This document shows positions 16,505 to 25,838 of a stretch of DNA of 64,000 nt, one piece after another. Position 1 is the stretch's first letter; each line of letters opens with the position of its first letter. The translations under genes were made by a program, and so were the position numbers. The notes below the pieces were generated by a model. It ran no database searches. It saw nothing but the letters and a program-made list of their open reading frames with translations, and was not told the DNA's origin. This stretch comes from Clostridia bacterium (GTDB lineage: Bacteria; Bacillota; Clostridia; Oscillospirales; CAG-272), in assembly GCA_017540175.1 (NCBI GenBank), contig JAFYBN010000068.1:1-64000 (forward strand). Direction: 5' to 3'.

Positions 16505-17488
16505 TCACCCGAACAACGCGCGAAACAGCCCGGGCGAAACCTCATCAAACGCTTCCTCATCCAGCGGCAGACCGATCAGCTTCAGTTTGTCCGGCTCTGC
16601 GAGCCGTGAGGACCCGGCAGCAACCTCGGCGGACACCACAATGCCGTTTTTCGCGTGAAGCGTGATGCCGCCGCGGGAAACGGAAAACGCGGGCGTTTTG
16701 CCATAATTCCACGCGAACGAGCGGTATTTCTCCTCCGCGAGGCGGCGGATCTCGGTTTTCTCCTCTTCCGTGAACGCTGTCCTGCCGATGGGGGCGAAGG
16801 CGCGCTCGACCGCCGCGAAGAATTCCTCCCGCCCCATGGGCTCCGCGAGCAGGGGCCGCAGATTCGCGACCGGGGCGGGTCTGCTCTTCACGGCGCGGGA
16901 GACGATGCGTTCCTCCGTCTGCTCCGCCGAGGCGGCGGACGCGGCGGAAGCAGCGGACGCCAGATGCTCCGAAGTCAGGCGGCGCACCGCGTCGAGATCG
17001 GCGTCAAACAAAAGGGTCCCGTGGTGCAGGACCCGGTTTTTGACGTTGAGCTGCGCGCTGCCGCTGAATTTGCCCTCCCCGACCGTCATGGACGAGGTGT
17101 CGGAAATCTCCGCGTTCACGCCGAAGCCTTTCAGCATCGCGATGACGGGCATGAGGAACCGTTCGTAATCGGGAAAGGCTTCCCCGCGGTCGGTGAGGAC
17201 CGTGAAATTGAGGTTCCCCCGGTCGTGGTACACCGTTCCCCCGCCGCTCATACGGCGGCGCACGGGGATGCCGGCGCGGCGGCATGCCGAAAGGGGGATC
17301 TCCTCGTAGGGGTTCTGGAATTTCCCGATCACGAGCACGGGATCGTTCGTCCAGAGCATGAGGTAATTCCCCGTTGTTCTCGATGCCGCAAGCACCTCTT
17401 CCGCCGCGAGGTTTTCCGCCGCGTCATGGGAGGGGGGCTCGACCAGAATGAGATCGCCGAGGGCGGTCTTTTTGTTTCGGTCTTCCAT
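16505..17488 (-). CDS. lplA: Lipoate--protein ligase A (canonical copy 2)
   Basis: A 327-residue LplA with the standard motifs VRRRMSGGGTVYHD (about residues 75-88) and RGNLNFTVLTD directly after, then FSGSAQLNVKNRVLHHGTLLFD. An Ala-rich insert (SAASAASAASAEQ, about 191-203) lies before the C-terminal accessory domain. It is more like characterised ligases than the copy at 12980-14008. It begins 8 bases downstream of tgt on the same strand and is probably co-transcribed. It should attach scavenged lipoate to housekeeping lipoyl domains. The two copies face each other across 2.5 kb and are not recent duplicates by eye. Confidence 0.93.
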   Translation of the reverse strand: MEDRNKKTALGDLILVEPPSHDAAENLAAEEVLAASRTTGNYLMLWTNDPVLVIGKFQNPYEEIPLSACRRAGIPVRRRMSGGGTVYHDRGNLNFTVLTDRGEAFPDYERFLMPVIAMLKGFGVNAEISDTSSMTVGEGKFSGSAQLNVKNRVLHHGTLLFDADLDAVRRLTSEHLASAASAASAASAEQTEERIVSRAVKSRPAPVANLRPLLAEPMGREEFFAAVERAFAPIGRTAFTEEEKTEIRRLAEEKYRSFAWNYGKTPAFSVSRGGITLHAKNGIVVSAEVAAGSSRLAEPDKLKLIGLPLDEEAFDEVSPGLFRALFG

Positions 17489-17495
17489 TTTCGTG

Positions 17496-18638
17496 TCAGT
17501 CCGGGTTCCTCTCGCCGAGGATGCCGCGGTACCGGGTATAGAACGCCCCGAAGCGGTCCTCGTCCAGCGCCCTGCGGATCTCTTCTGTGAGATCGTTGTA
17601 GAAATACAGATTGTGCAGCACGGCGAGCCGCATTCCGAGCATTTCCTTCGCCTTGATGAGGTGACGGATATAGGCGCGGGAATGATGGCGGCAGGCGGGG
17701 CAGCCGCATTTCGGATCGATGGGACGGCTGTCCTCTGCGTACTTTTCGTTGAGGAGATTCATCTTGCCGCCCCAGGTAAAGAGGTTTCCGTGGCGGGCGT
17801 TGCGCGAGGGCATCACGCAGTCGAAGAAATCGATGCCGCGGTACACCCCTTCGAGGATGTTGAGCGGCGTCCCGACTCCCATGAGGTAGCGGGGCTTGTC
17901 CGCGGGCATATAGGGTTCCACGGCTTCGATGATGCGGTACATCTCCTCGGTCTCCTCGCCCACGGCAAGCCCGCCGATGGCGTAGCCTGGCAGATCGAGC
18001 TCGCGGATCTGCTCCATATGGCGGACGCGGAGATCGGCGTAGGTACTGCCCTGGTTGATGCCGAACAGGAGCTGACCGGGGTTGACCGTGTCCTCGAGCT
18101 GATTCAGTCGTTCCAGCTCCGCCTTGCACCGTGCGAGCCAGCGCGCCGTGCGGTCGCAGGAGCGGCGGACGTAGTTGTATTCCGCGGGATTCTCGATGCA
18201 CTCGTCGAACGCCATCGCGATGGTGGACCCGAGGTTCGACTGGATGCGCATGCTTTCCTCGGGACCCATGAAAATGCGCCTGCCGTCGATGTGGGAGGCG
18301 AAGGTCACGCCTTCCTCCTTGATCTTGCGCAGTCCGGCGAGGGAAAAGACCTGAAAGCCGCCGCTGTCCGTGAGGGTGGGTCCGTCCCATCCGGTGAACT
18401 TCTGCAGTCCCCCCTGATCGTGGATGAGGCGGTCGCCGGGGCGGATGTGCAGATGATAGGTATTCGACAGCATGACCTTGCAGTTGAGCTCTTTGAGATC
18501 ATACGCCGAGACGCCGCCCTTGATCGCCGCGGAGGTCGCGACGTTCATGAAGACCGGGGTTTCGATGGCACCGTGGGGGGTGAGGAGTCTGCCCCTGCGG
18601 GCATGGCTTTTTTCGTCGGTTTTGATGAGAATGTACAT
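17496..18638 (-). CDS. tgt: tRNA-guanine transglycosylase (queuosine pathway)
   Basis: A 380-residue Tgt, which exchanges guanine 34 of GUN-anticodon tRNAs for preQ1. LTDSGGFQVFSL carries the first catalytic aspartate (about 91), and FFDCVMPSRNARHG near residue 260 carries the second. KCGCPACRHHSRAYIRHL is the C-terminal zinc site. Length is normal. I chose ATG at 18638 because AGGAGA lies 7 bases before it; the longer open frame upstream runs into repeat DNA. No preQ1 riboswitch and no queA or queC-E genes were seen. The leader overlaps the edge of repeat element A. Confidence 0.95.
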   Translation of the reverse strand: MYILIKTDEKSHARRGRLLTPHGAIETPVFMNVATSAAIKGGVSAYDLKELNCKVMLSNTYHLHIRPGDRLIHDQGGLQKFTGWDGPTLTDSGGFQVFSLAGLRKIKEEGVTFASHIDGRRIFMGPEESMRIQSNLGSTIAMAFDECIENPAEYNYVRRSCDRTARWLARCKAELERLNQLEDTVNPGQLLFGINQGSTYADLRVRHMEQIRELDLPGYAIGGLAVGEETEEMYRIIEAVEPYMPADKPRYLMGVGTPLNILEGVYRGIDFFDCVMPSRNARHGNLFTWGGKMNLLNEKYAEDSRPIDPKCGCPACRHHSRAYIRHLIKAKEMLGMRLAVLHNLYFYNDLTEEIRRALDEDRFGAFYTRYRGILGERNPD

Positions 18639-18744
18639 GGTTATCTCCTGTGCTGCTGTGTCTGCTGTAATTCGGGGACACAAGGAAGCTTGCTGAAACT
18701 GCGTGTTCTTGGATGGAGTCTGTTGAAATCGCTTGTTATTTTTT

Positions 18745-19982
18745 GAAACAAACGCTGCGCCCGAGTTCGCGCAGCGAACTCGTGGAATTCGCGCACAGCG
18801 CGAACTTCCGTGTTTGAGAATTACGGATTTGAAATGCCCTGCGCGGGCGGCGACCGGGGGGCACCATCTCAGGCCGAAGGTGCCCCCCGGTGGGGTCCCC
18901 TTGGCCATTACATCTGCGATTCTTGATACTCCGAAGCAGCTCCAATTGCGAAGCGCACGGCGTCAGCTTGGGAATACAGCGAGTTCATCGCGGCCTGATT
19001 TCTTGAAGCTGAAACTGTTCGTGAAGACGAGCGCGTTTGATTACACGGCGCGGGTGGTTGTCAGCTTGTGATTGAGGTACGTCATCGCGGAACAGAGTTT
19101 GCTGAAATCTGCTGAACCTGTTCGCGTTTCAGCGCACGTAAAGTAATGTCGTTTCTGTTCGCACTGCGAACGCGGGTTGAAAATCCTGCGGAGCCGCGGT
19201 AAAGCGCTCATTGTTTTTTGCTGATGCTGTCGCGAGAATAGGATGCTGTGCTGAAAGGTGGCGCGCTTCAGCGCGGAGTGATTACTTGAAGTTGAAACCG
19301 TTTGTGAAGACGAACGCGTTTGATTACAGGTTGCGGTTGGCTGTCAACCGAAGTTTGGGGTACATCCTCGCGGGTATTAGTTTGCGGAAATTTGCTGAAA
19401 CGCTAACAAGCTCAGCAGATTATTGCTAACCGCCTGTGCGCGAGGCTGTTGAGCGACACCGCTGCATCTGAACGCGCCCGTGTAATGCGCGTTTATGAGC
19501 GCTCAAGGAAATTCGCGCGGGCGCGAATTTCCAAGTTTCGGCTGCAGAGTATTTAGTTCGCGCTGAATTTGTTCAAGTCCAGTCCCCTTGATGCTTGCTG
19601 TTCGCCGACAAGTACCGCTGAATAGGTGAGAGGAGTGAAGCTGCGCTGCCGGAGCCGCTTCGGTGATGATAGAAGCACAGCTTGGATGGCCAAGGGGACC
19701 CTCAGGGAGGGGACCTGCGGCCTGAGCTGGTCCCCTCCCTGCGCCGCCCGCGCAGGGCAATATCTCGTTCCACAAACGCGAAGCGTTTGTTTCCTCTTAA
19801 TCTTGCGAAGTAGTCGGCCATGAGATGTGTGCCCTGCGCCGAGTGCGACAGCGTCGGCACGGCAGTCGTGCTGTGCGCCGTCCGCGCAGGACATAAAAAT
19901 CCGTAATTCCCAAACACGGAAGTTCGCGCTGTGCGCGAATTCCACGAGTTCGCTGCGCGAACTCGGGCGCAGCGTTTGTTCC
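18745..19982 (+). repeat. Element A: 1.24 kb non-coding composite repeat with 84-bp inverted ends
   Basis: 18747-18830 and 19897-19980 are inverted copies with one mismatch in 84 by eye. Near each end is a hairpin with a conserved loop: 18854-18865 pairs with 18879-18890 (CCGGGGGGCACC) and 19703-19715 pairs with 19729-19741 (CAGGGAGGGGACC). The interior contains modules shared with elements B-D, including CCTGCGGAGCCGCG, and an extra copy of the DFLK-coding segment near 19290. It fills the gap between tgt and mutL (18639-20116). No transposase and no convincing gene were seen. Flanking target duplications are not evident. Confidence 0.8.
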
Positions 19983-20038
19983 TCAGAAACGCTCTTCGGC
20001 ACTGGAAGCTCTTTTTGTTCTTTTCGTTATCGAAGAAG

Positions 20039-20082
20039 CCCTCTCCGTCACCGTCTAACGACGGTGACACCTCTCCCGGAGG
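20039..20082. repeat. Short palindromic repeat (CCCTCTCCGTCACC type)
   Basis: CCCTCTCCGTCACCGTC, a short loop, GACGGTGAC and ACCTCTCCC form a hairpin with direct side arms. A second copy with a broken stem is at 31864-31902. Repeats of this style are common between genes in gut Clostridia. It lies just downstream of mutL. Confidence 0.6.
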
Positions 20083-20116
20083 GAGAAGCAAGGGAGCACC
20101 GCCGGAAGGCAAACCC

Positions 20117-22225
20117 TCACTCCAGCCTCCCAAACTGCCTGTCCATGGCAGTCTTCTTGATCTCAAACGCCACCGGCCGCCCGTGCGGGCAGGTCCGGAT
20201 CACGCCGCCACGGCCGTCCGGCTTCTGCAAAAGCCGGTCGCAGATCCATTTCAGATGCGCCCTGTCGTAAACGCGCCCCCCCTTGATCGCAGCCTTGCAC
20301 GACGCCTGCCAGAGCCTCGATTCAAAGAAGCCCGCCGCGGCGGATTCCACGGAGGCGGTCGCGTCCGATAGCTTTTCCGCGAGGGTGTGAAAGAGCTCGA
20401 GCGCGCCGTCCGCGTCCAGCTCGTCCGGGATCTGGGTGATCTTCGCGCGCCGGTTCGAGACGCCGTTTTCCTCAAAGTCAAAGCGGTACCCGAGCGCTTC
20501 GATCCGCTCGCGGTATTCCTCCGCCGCCTCCGCCTCGGTCGCGTAAACGTCCGTTTCGAGCGGCGCGAGCAAAAGCTGTCCGGACATGGGGACCTTTTCC
20601 CGAAAATGCCGTCTCAGCTTGCGGCAGAGCTCATCGAAGATGATCCGCTCGTGCGCCGCGTGCTTGTCGACCATGAGCAGCCGGTCGGAAAGCTGTACGA
20701 TGACGTAGGTGTTGAACGCCTCGCCGATGATCTGATATTCGGGAATGTCTTCTCCCCTGATCTCCCCGTCGTACACGGCGTAGGGATCGCTCCGAGCGCC
20801 TTCTACCGCGCCGCCCGCGTCGAGCATCTTCTCCGCGATCTCGGCAGGGGTCGGCCGCTCTTCTGCCCGTCTTCTCTCCTCCGCGACAAGCGGGGGAACA
20901 GCCGGGATGTCCGCGTCCCGCTCTTCGGCTCCGGACGCATCGATGTGTGCGGCGACAAAGGCGGCCGCCTCCCGGACGTTTTCCGCGGCGGCATGACGGG
21001 CGTCGTCAAGCTCCTCCTTCGTACCGGCGCCGATCGGCGGCTCCGGCATCGGAGCGGAGGAGAACCGCATCTGCTCCCCGACCTTCGGCTTTTTGTCCAG
21101 GGGCACGAAAGCGGCGCGGGGATCGTTTTTCGGTTTTGCGTAAGCGGAGGCGGGGACGCTCCGGAAGAAATCGTCCGAGCGGAGGGGATTGTTCTGTTTT
21201 GTTTCACCGCCCGGAAGCGGGAGGGACGGGCGGGACGCCGCCTTTTCGAGCGCCGTCAGCACGGCGTAGTACACGGCGTCGAAGATCAACTTTTCGTTCG
21301 CGAATTTCACCTCGAGCTTCGCCGGGTGCACGTTCACGTCCACGGCGGCGGGATTCAGCTCGATGTTTAAGACCGCGATCGGGAATTTGTCCGCGGGGAT
21401 TTTCGAGGAATACGCCTGCTCGAGCGCGGCGGAAGCGGTCTTTGAGCGGATATACCGCCCGTTGATGAAGAAATTCTCCATGTTCCGGTTCGAGCGCACG
21501 AGATCGGGTTCGGAAACCAGCCCCCACACGCGGATGCCGTTTTCCCGCCGGTCGACCTCGAGGGAGCGCTTCGCCGTATCCTTGCCGAAGAGCGCCCATA
21601 CGGTTTCTCTCAGATCGCCGCTGCCGCCCGTCATGAATTTCAGCTCCCCGTCCGAGAGATAGCGGAAGGAGATGTCCGGGTGGGAGAGCGCGATCTTTTC
21701 GATCACGGCTCCGACCGCCGCCGCCTCGGTCGAATCCTTCTTTAAGAATTTGCGCCGGGCGGGGACGTTGTAAAAAAGATCCTCCACGATGACGGTCGTG
21801 CCGTCCTGACAGCCCGTGTCGGTCAGGGAGAGGATGTCCCCGCCCTCGACCTCGAGCGCCGCGCCGAACTCGGCTCCCGGGAGCTTCGAATAGATCCGGG
21901 TCTTCGAGACGGCGGAAATGGAGGCGAGCGCCTCGCCGCGGAACCCGAGCGTCACGATGGCGTCCAGATCGGCGGCGGTGTGGATCTTCGAGGTGGAATG
22001 CCGGGTCACGGCGGGGACGAGGTCGTCCTTCTCCATGCCGCAGCCGTTGTCCGCCACGCGGATGAAGGACACGCCGCCCCGCTGGATCTCGAGGGTGATC
22101 TTCGTCGCGCCGGAGTCCACCGCGTTCTCGAGCAGCTCCTTCACCGCGGACGCCGGCCGGTCGACGACCTCCCCCGCCGCGATGAGATTGGCGACTTCTA
22201 TGCTCAGAGGATTGATTTTTCCCAT
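20117..22225 (-). CDS. mutL: DNA mismatch repair protein MutL
   Basis: A 702-residue MutL, the GHKL ATPase that follows MutS in mismatch repair. The N-terminus has AAGEVVDRPASAVKELLENAVDSGA and DNGCGM, followed by the GFRGEALASI lid region. The C-terminal part keeps the nuclease motif as VDKHAAHERIIFDE and the metal-binding TCPHGRPVAFEI, so an endonuclease-active MutL is expected, as usual in organisms without MutH. A long low-complexity linker lies around residues 340-490. ATG at 22225 follows TGGAG by 8 bases. It is the last gene of the miaB-ymcA-mutS-methyltransferase-mutL run and ends next to repeat element A. Confidence 0.96.
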   Translation of the reverse strand: MGKINPLSIEVANLIAAGEVVDRPASAVKELLENAVDSGATKITLEIQRGGVSFIRVADNGCGMEKDDLVPAVTRHSTSKIHTAADLDAIVTLGFRGEALASISAVSKTRIYSKLPGAEFGAALEVEGGDILSLTDTGCQDGTTVIVEDLFYNVPARRKFLKKDSTEAAAVGAVIEKIALSHPDISFRYLSDGELKFMTGGSGDLRETVWALFGKDTAKRSLEVDRRENGIRVWGLVSEPDLVRSNRNMENFFINGRYIRSKTASAALEQAYSSKIPADKFPIAVLNIELNPAAVDVNVHPAKLEVKFANEKLIFDAVYYAVLTALEKAASRPSLPLPGGETKQNNPLRSDDFFRSVPASAYAKPKNDPRAAFVPLDKKPKVGEQMRFSSAPMPEPPIGAGTKEELDDARHAAAENVREAAAFVAAHIDASGAEERDADIPAVPPLVAEERRRAEERPTPAEIAEKMLDAGGAVEGARSDPYAVYDGEIRGEDIPEYQIIGEAFNTYVIVQLSDRLLMVDKHAAHERIIFDELCRKLRRHFREKVPMSGQLLLAPLETDVYATEAEAAEEYRERIEALGYRFDFEENGVSNRRAKITQIPDELDADGALELFHTLAEKLSDATASVESAAAGFFESRLWQASCKAAIKGGRVYDRAHLKWICDRLLQKPDGRGGVIRTCPHGRPVAFEIKKTAMDRQFGRLE

Positions 22226-22226
22226 A

Positions 22227-22823
22227 TCATTTGCTCCAGAAAAGCAGATATCTCCAGTATAGCCCTGTCCGCAGCCGGGCTCCGGGCAGGATCGCGCGTG
22301 CGGCGCGGCGCACCTCGTCCATGCCGGGCAGGTCATAAGACGTCGGGATGTCGAGTTCCTCCGCGCTTCTCATGCGGTGCGCCGCCTGACCGATCCGGGC
22401 GGGCACGACGCGCAGGCAGTCGATCAGATAGTCCCGGGCGCGGGACGGTCTTGCCAGCCCGAGCACGACGAGCTTTCCTTCCTCCGCAAGCAGCCCCGCC
22501 GCCTTGATGAGCGAGGGCTCCATGTCCATGTGGTGCAGGGATGCCGAGAAGATTACGGCGTCGAACGAGCCGGGCGGCGCGTCGAACTCCTCAAACGACC
22601 GCTCGAGAATGCGCGCCCCGCTCTCTTTCGTCCGATCCCGCGCGGCCTCGGCGCACGAGCGGAATGGGTCGATCCCGGTGACAACTCTTCCGGGACGGCT
22701 CAGATAAGCCGCGAGCGTGCCGTCTCCGCAGCCGACGTCGAGCACGCGCCCCGCGTCCCCGATCAGACGGGCGATCCGCGGCCAGTAGGCGGCGTTGTGG
22801 TTCCAGTACGGCAGGTCGGTCAC
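22227..22823 (-). CDS. Class I SAM-dependent methyltransferase
   Basis: A 198-residue methyltransferase. VLDVGCGDGTLAAYLSR is the SAM-binding motif I, AVIFSASLHHMD matches motif IV, and KLVVLGLARPS follows. I prefer GTG at 22823, which overlaps the mutS stop by 4 bases (GTGA) and has GGAAG 8 bases upstream; a GTG at 22838 would add five residues. It lies between mutS and mutL, and its stop is 1 base from the mutL start, so it is transcribed with the repair genes. The acceptor substrate is unknown, and a direct role in mismatch repair is not implied. Confidence 0.85.
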   Translation of the reverse strand: MTDLPYWNHNAAYWPRIARLIGDAGRVLDVGCGDGTLAAYLSRPGRVVTGIDPFRSCAEAARDRTKESGARILERSFEEFDAPPGSFDAVIFSASLHHMDMEPSLIKAAGLLAEEGKLVVLGLARPSRARDYLIDCLRVVPARIGQAAHRMRSAEELDIPTSYDLPGMDEVRRAARAILPGARLRTGLYWRYLLFWSK

Positions 22824-25390
22824 AGCAGCTTCTTCCACGCGTAAATGAGATTCAGCGCCTCGATCGGGGTCAGGGTGTTGATATCGGTCTTTCTCAGCGC
22901 TTCCTTGATCTCGTCCGCGGCGGTGTCGGCAAAGCTGAGATTTGCCTCCTCCTGCGCCGGGGTCTGCGTCTTCGCCGGTTTTGCGCTCCGCTTGCCCTCG
23001 AGCTCGGCGAGGATCTCCTTCGCGCGCTTCGTGATCTCTCCGGGAACGCCCGCGAGCCGCGCGACCTCGATGCCGTAGCTGTCGTCGGCGGGTCCCGCGA
23101 CGATCTTTCTGAGGAACGTGACGTCGTCCCCCCGCTTCTTCGCGGCGACGTTGAAGTTCACCACGCCCTTCAGTTCCCCTTCGAGCGAGGTCAGCTCATG
23201 GTAATGCGTGGCGAACATGGTGCGCGCGCCGATCCGCCGCCCGGCGGTGTATTCGAGAACGGCGCGGGCAATGCTCATGCCGTCGTAGGTGGACGTGCCC
23301 CGCCCGATCTCGTCGTAGACGATGAAGCTCTGCTTCGTGGCGTTGTTCAGGATGTAGGCGACCTCGCGCATCTCGAGCATGAAGGTGGACTGCCCGGACG
23401 CGAGATCGTCCGACGCCCCGACGCGGGTGAACAGCCGGTCGACCACCCCGATCCGCGCCGAGGACGCCGGAACGAAGGAGCCGATCTGCGCCATGAGGAT
23501 GATGAGCGCGGTCTGCCGCATATAGGTGGACTTGCCCGCCATATTCGGACCCGTGATGATCATGAGCCGCTGATCGGCGGTGTCGAGATACGCGTCGTTC
23601 GGAACGAAATAGGAGTCCTCCACGAACTTCTCCACGACAGGATGCCGTCCCGCCCGGATGTCGATCACGTCCGAGCCGTCGACGACGGGGCAGACGTAAT
23701 TGTTCTGCACCGCGCAGTCCGCGAGGGAGAGGAAGACGTCCAGCCGCGCCAGCGCCTGCGCCGTCGCCCGGATGCGCGCCGATTCGGCGTCCACCGCGTT
23801 TCTCAGCTGCACGAACAGGTCGTATTCGAGCGCCTTGACCTTGTCGTCCGCGCCGAGGATCGTCGCCTCCATATCCTTGAGCTCGTCGGTGATGTAGCGC
23901 TCCTTGTCGCTCAGAGTCTGCTTGCGCACGTAGTCCGCGGGGACCTGATCGGCGGCGGAGCGCGGGGTTTCGATGTAATAGCCGAAGACGCGGTTGTAGC
24001 CGATCTTCAGCTTGGAAATGCCGGTTTTCTCCCGCTCTGCCGCCTCGGCGGAGCGGATCCATTCCTTGCCGTTCTGCATGACGTAGCGCAGCTCGTCCAC
24101 CTCCGCGCTGTAGCCGTCCTTCAAAATCCCCCCGTCGCGGATGACGAACGGAGGATCGTCGACGATGGCGGCGTCGATGGCGGAATATACGTCGGAAAGG
24201 TCGTCCAGCTCTTCGAGAATGTCTCTCAGCGCGCCGGCCTCGAGCGTCGTGAGCATGGATTTCAGCTCCGGCACGACGCCGATGGTCTGGGCTATGGCCC
24301 TGAGGTCGCGCCCGCCGGCGGTCTGGTAGTTCACCTTCGTGATCAGCCGCTCGAGATCGAGCACCGGCGCGAGCTTTTCCCTCAGCTCTTCGCGGAGCAC
24401 GAAATTGTCGGTCAGCTCCGCCACCGCCTGCTGCCGCTTGAGGATGGCGGGGACGGCGGTGAGGGGATGCTCGATCCACTGTTTCAGAAGGCGCGCGCCC
24501 ATCGAGGTGTTGGTCCGGTCGAGCACCCAGAGCAGGGAGCCGCGCTTTTCCTTCGTGAGCATGGTCTCCGTCAGCTCGAGGTTGCGCCGCGTGGAAAGGT
24601 CCATTTCAAGGAACTGCGCCGCGTCGTACACGTTCAGCTTTTTGAGATAGGAGATGTCCTTCATCTGCGTGTCGCGGATGTAGGACAGCGCCGCGCCGAC
24701 CGCGATGAGCGCAGCCCGCGGCTTCCCCACCGTGTTCTCCGCGCCGAACTGCTCCTCCGCGCGGATCACGGCGGCGTCCTCGTCGAAGAAACGGGCCGCC
24801 GCCTCGGTGAGCGAGAGCTCCATGCGGTCCCTCAGATGGGACGCGACGCGGGGCAGGGCCTTCATCGGGATGTTCGAGAGAAGCTCGGCGGGCTTCCACG
24901 TCGAAAGCTCGCTGATGACCTCGTCCTCCGAGCCCCCGACCGCGGTCGCGGCGACGTAGGCGGTGGAGATGTCCGCAAAGCACAGTCCGACGGAGGCGCC
25001 GTCGTAATACAGGGTCGCGAGGTAATTGTTCGTTTTGTCGTTGAGCAGATCGGTTTCGATGAGGGTGCCGGGCGTGATGATGCGGATGACCTCGCGCTTC
25101 ACAAGGTCCTTCGCGAGCTTGGGGTCTTCCATCTGCTCGCACACGGCGACCTTATAGCCCTTGTCGATCAGCTTGCCGATATAGGTCTCCGCGGCATGGT
25201 AGGGGACGCCGCACATGGGGGCGCGCTCCTCCTCGCCGCAGTCCCGTCCGGTGAGCGTGAGATCGAGCTCCGCGGACACAAGCTGCGCGTCCTCGAAGAA
25301 CATTTCGTAAAAATCCCCCAGACGGTAAAAGAGAATAAAATCCGGGTACTGATTCTTTACTTCAAAGTACTGCTGCATCATGGGGGTCAT
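22820..25390 (-). CDS. mutS: DNA mismatch repair protein MutS
   Basis: An 856-residue MutS. The N-terminal mismatch-binding domain has DFILFYRLGDFYEMFFEDA, which holds the Phe-x-Glu wedge region FYEMF, and CGVPYHAAETYI. The ATPase domain has TGPNMAGKSTYMRQ (Walker A) and FIVYDEIGRGTSTYDG (Walker B and D-loop), then TMFATHYHELT. Length fits the family. ATG at 25390 was chosen because GAGAGG lies 8 bases upstream; a GTG three codons earlier overlaps that site. It acts as a dimeric sliding clamp with MutL, encoded two genes downstream. Confidence 0.97.
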   Translation of the reverse strand: MTPMMQQYFEVKNQYPDFILFYRLGDFYEMFFEDAQLVSAELDLTLTGRDCGEEERAPMCGVPYHAAETYIGKLIDKGYKVAVCEQMEDPKLAKDLVKREVIRIITPGTLIETDLLNDKTNNYLATLYYDGASVGLCFADISTAYVAATAVGGSEDEVISELSTWKPAELLSNIPMKALPRVASHLRDRMELSLTEAAARFFDEDAAVIRAEEQFGAENTVGKPRAALIAVGAALSYIRDTQMKDISYLKKLNVYDAAQFLEMDLSTRRNLELTETMLTKEKRGSLLWVLDRTNTSMGARLLKQWIEHPLTAVPAILKRQQAVAELTDNFVLREELREKLAPVLDLERLITKVNYQTAGGRDLRAIAQTIGVVPELKSMLTTLEAGALRDILEELDDLSDVYSAIDAAIVDDPPFVIRDGGILKDGYSAEVDELRYVMQNGKEWIRSAEAAEREKTGISKLKIGYNRVFGYYIETPRSAADQVPADYVRKQTLSDKERYITDELKDMEATILGADDKVKALEYDLFVQLRNAVDAESARIRATAQALARLDVFLSLADCAVQNNYVCPVVDGSDVIDIRAGRHPVVEKFVEDSYFVPNDAYLDTADQRLMIITGPNMAGKSTYMRQTALIILMAQIGSFVPASSARIGVVDRLFTRVGASDDLASGQSTFMLEMREVAYILNNATKQSFIVYDEIGRGTSTYDGMSIARAVLEYTAGRRIGARTMFATHYHELTSLEGELKGVVNFNVAAKKRGDDVTFLRKIVAGPADDSYGIEVARLAGVPGEITKRAKEILAELEGKRSAKPAKTQTPAQEEANLSFADTAADEIKEALRKTDINTLTPIEALNLIYAWKKLL

Positions 25391-25439
25391 ACGGATCACC
25401 TCTCATCGAAAAAATCGGATTCCCGACAAAATCGGGGTC

Positions 25440-25817
25440 TCAGGCGCATCCTCCGCAGGAGGCGCAGTTGTGGGAGCAGGCTCTTCTGCCGGTGACGGCA
25501 AACTGCAGTTCGCCCCAGACGTCGTTCATCAGCCGGTCGAATTCCGCCTTCGCGTCCTCATACCCGACGTAGGCCGGGTGGTTCGTGATCTCGTCAAACA
25601 GCGCGTCGATGCGTTTCTGCACCGCCTCCCGCGCGATATCTTCCCCGCCCGCGAGATCGGCGAGCAGGTTCTGCTGGACATTGTATTCGGCGATGAGGCC
25701 GTTCAAGTCTTCGGAGCGCTCATAGGCGTCGATGGCGGCGTCCAGTGCGGCAAAACGTTCGTCGGCGCGGACGAGCGCGCCCAGCTCGGCAGCGAGCTTC
25801 TGCATTTCTTCGGTCAT
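25440..25817 (-). CDS. ymcA: YlbF/YmcA family protein with C-terminal cysteine cluster
   Basis: A 125-residue helical protein of the YlbF/YmcA group. In Bacillus subtilis the YlbF-YmcA-YaaT complex carries iron-sulfur clusters and acts with RNase Y on mRNA processing and in sporulation and biofilm control. The position between miaB and mutS is the same as ymcA in Bacillus. The tail ACSHNCASCGGCA has four cysteines that could bind a metal cluster. ATG at 25817 was chosen because AAAGGA is 9 bases upstream; the earlier ATG at 25826 directly abuts that site. Assignment to YmcA rather than YlbF rests on synteny. Confidence 0.85.
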   Translation of the reverse strand: MTEEMQKLAAELGALVRADERFAALDAAIDAYERSEDLNGLIAEYNVQQNLLADLAGGEDIAREAVQKRIDALFDEITNHPAYVGYEDAKAEFDRLMNDVWGELQFAVTGRRACSHNCASCGGCA

Positions 25818-25838
25818 TTGAAGCATTCCTTTCGTTTT

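Noticed and set aside
18639..18744. preQ1 riboswitch ahead of tgt
   Set aside because: No preQ1 pseudoknot-type sequence was recognised; the leader shares modules with the repeat elements instead.
18745..19982. Insertion sequence with transposase
   Set aside because: None of the six frames through the element shows a DDE, HUH or serine/tyrosine recombinase motif, and obvious target duplications were not seen.
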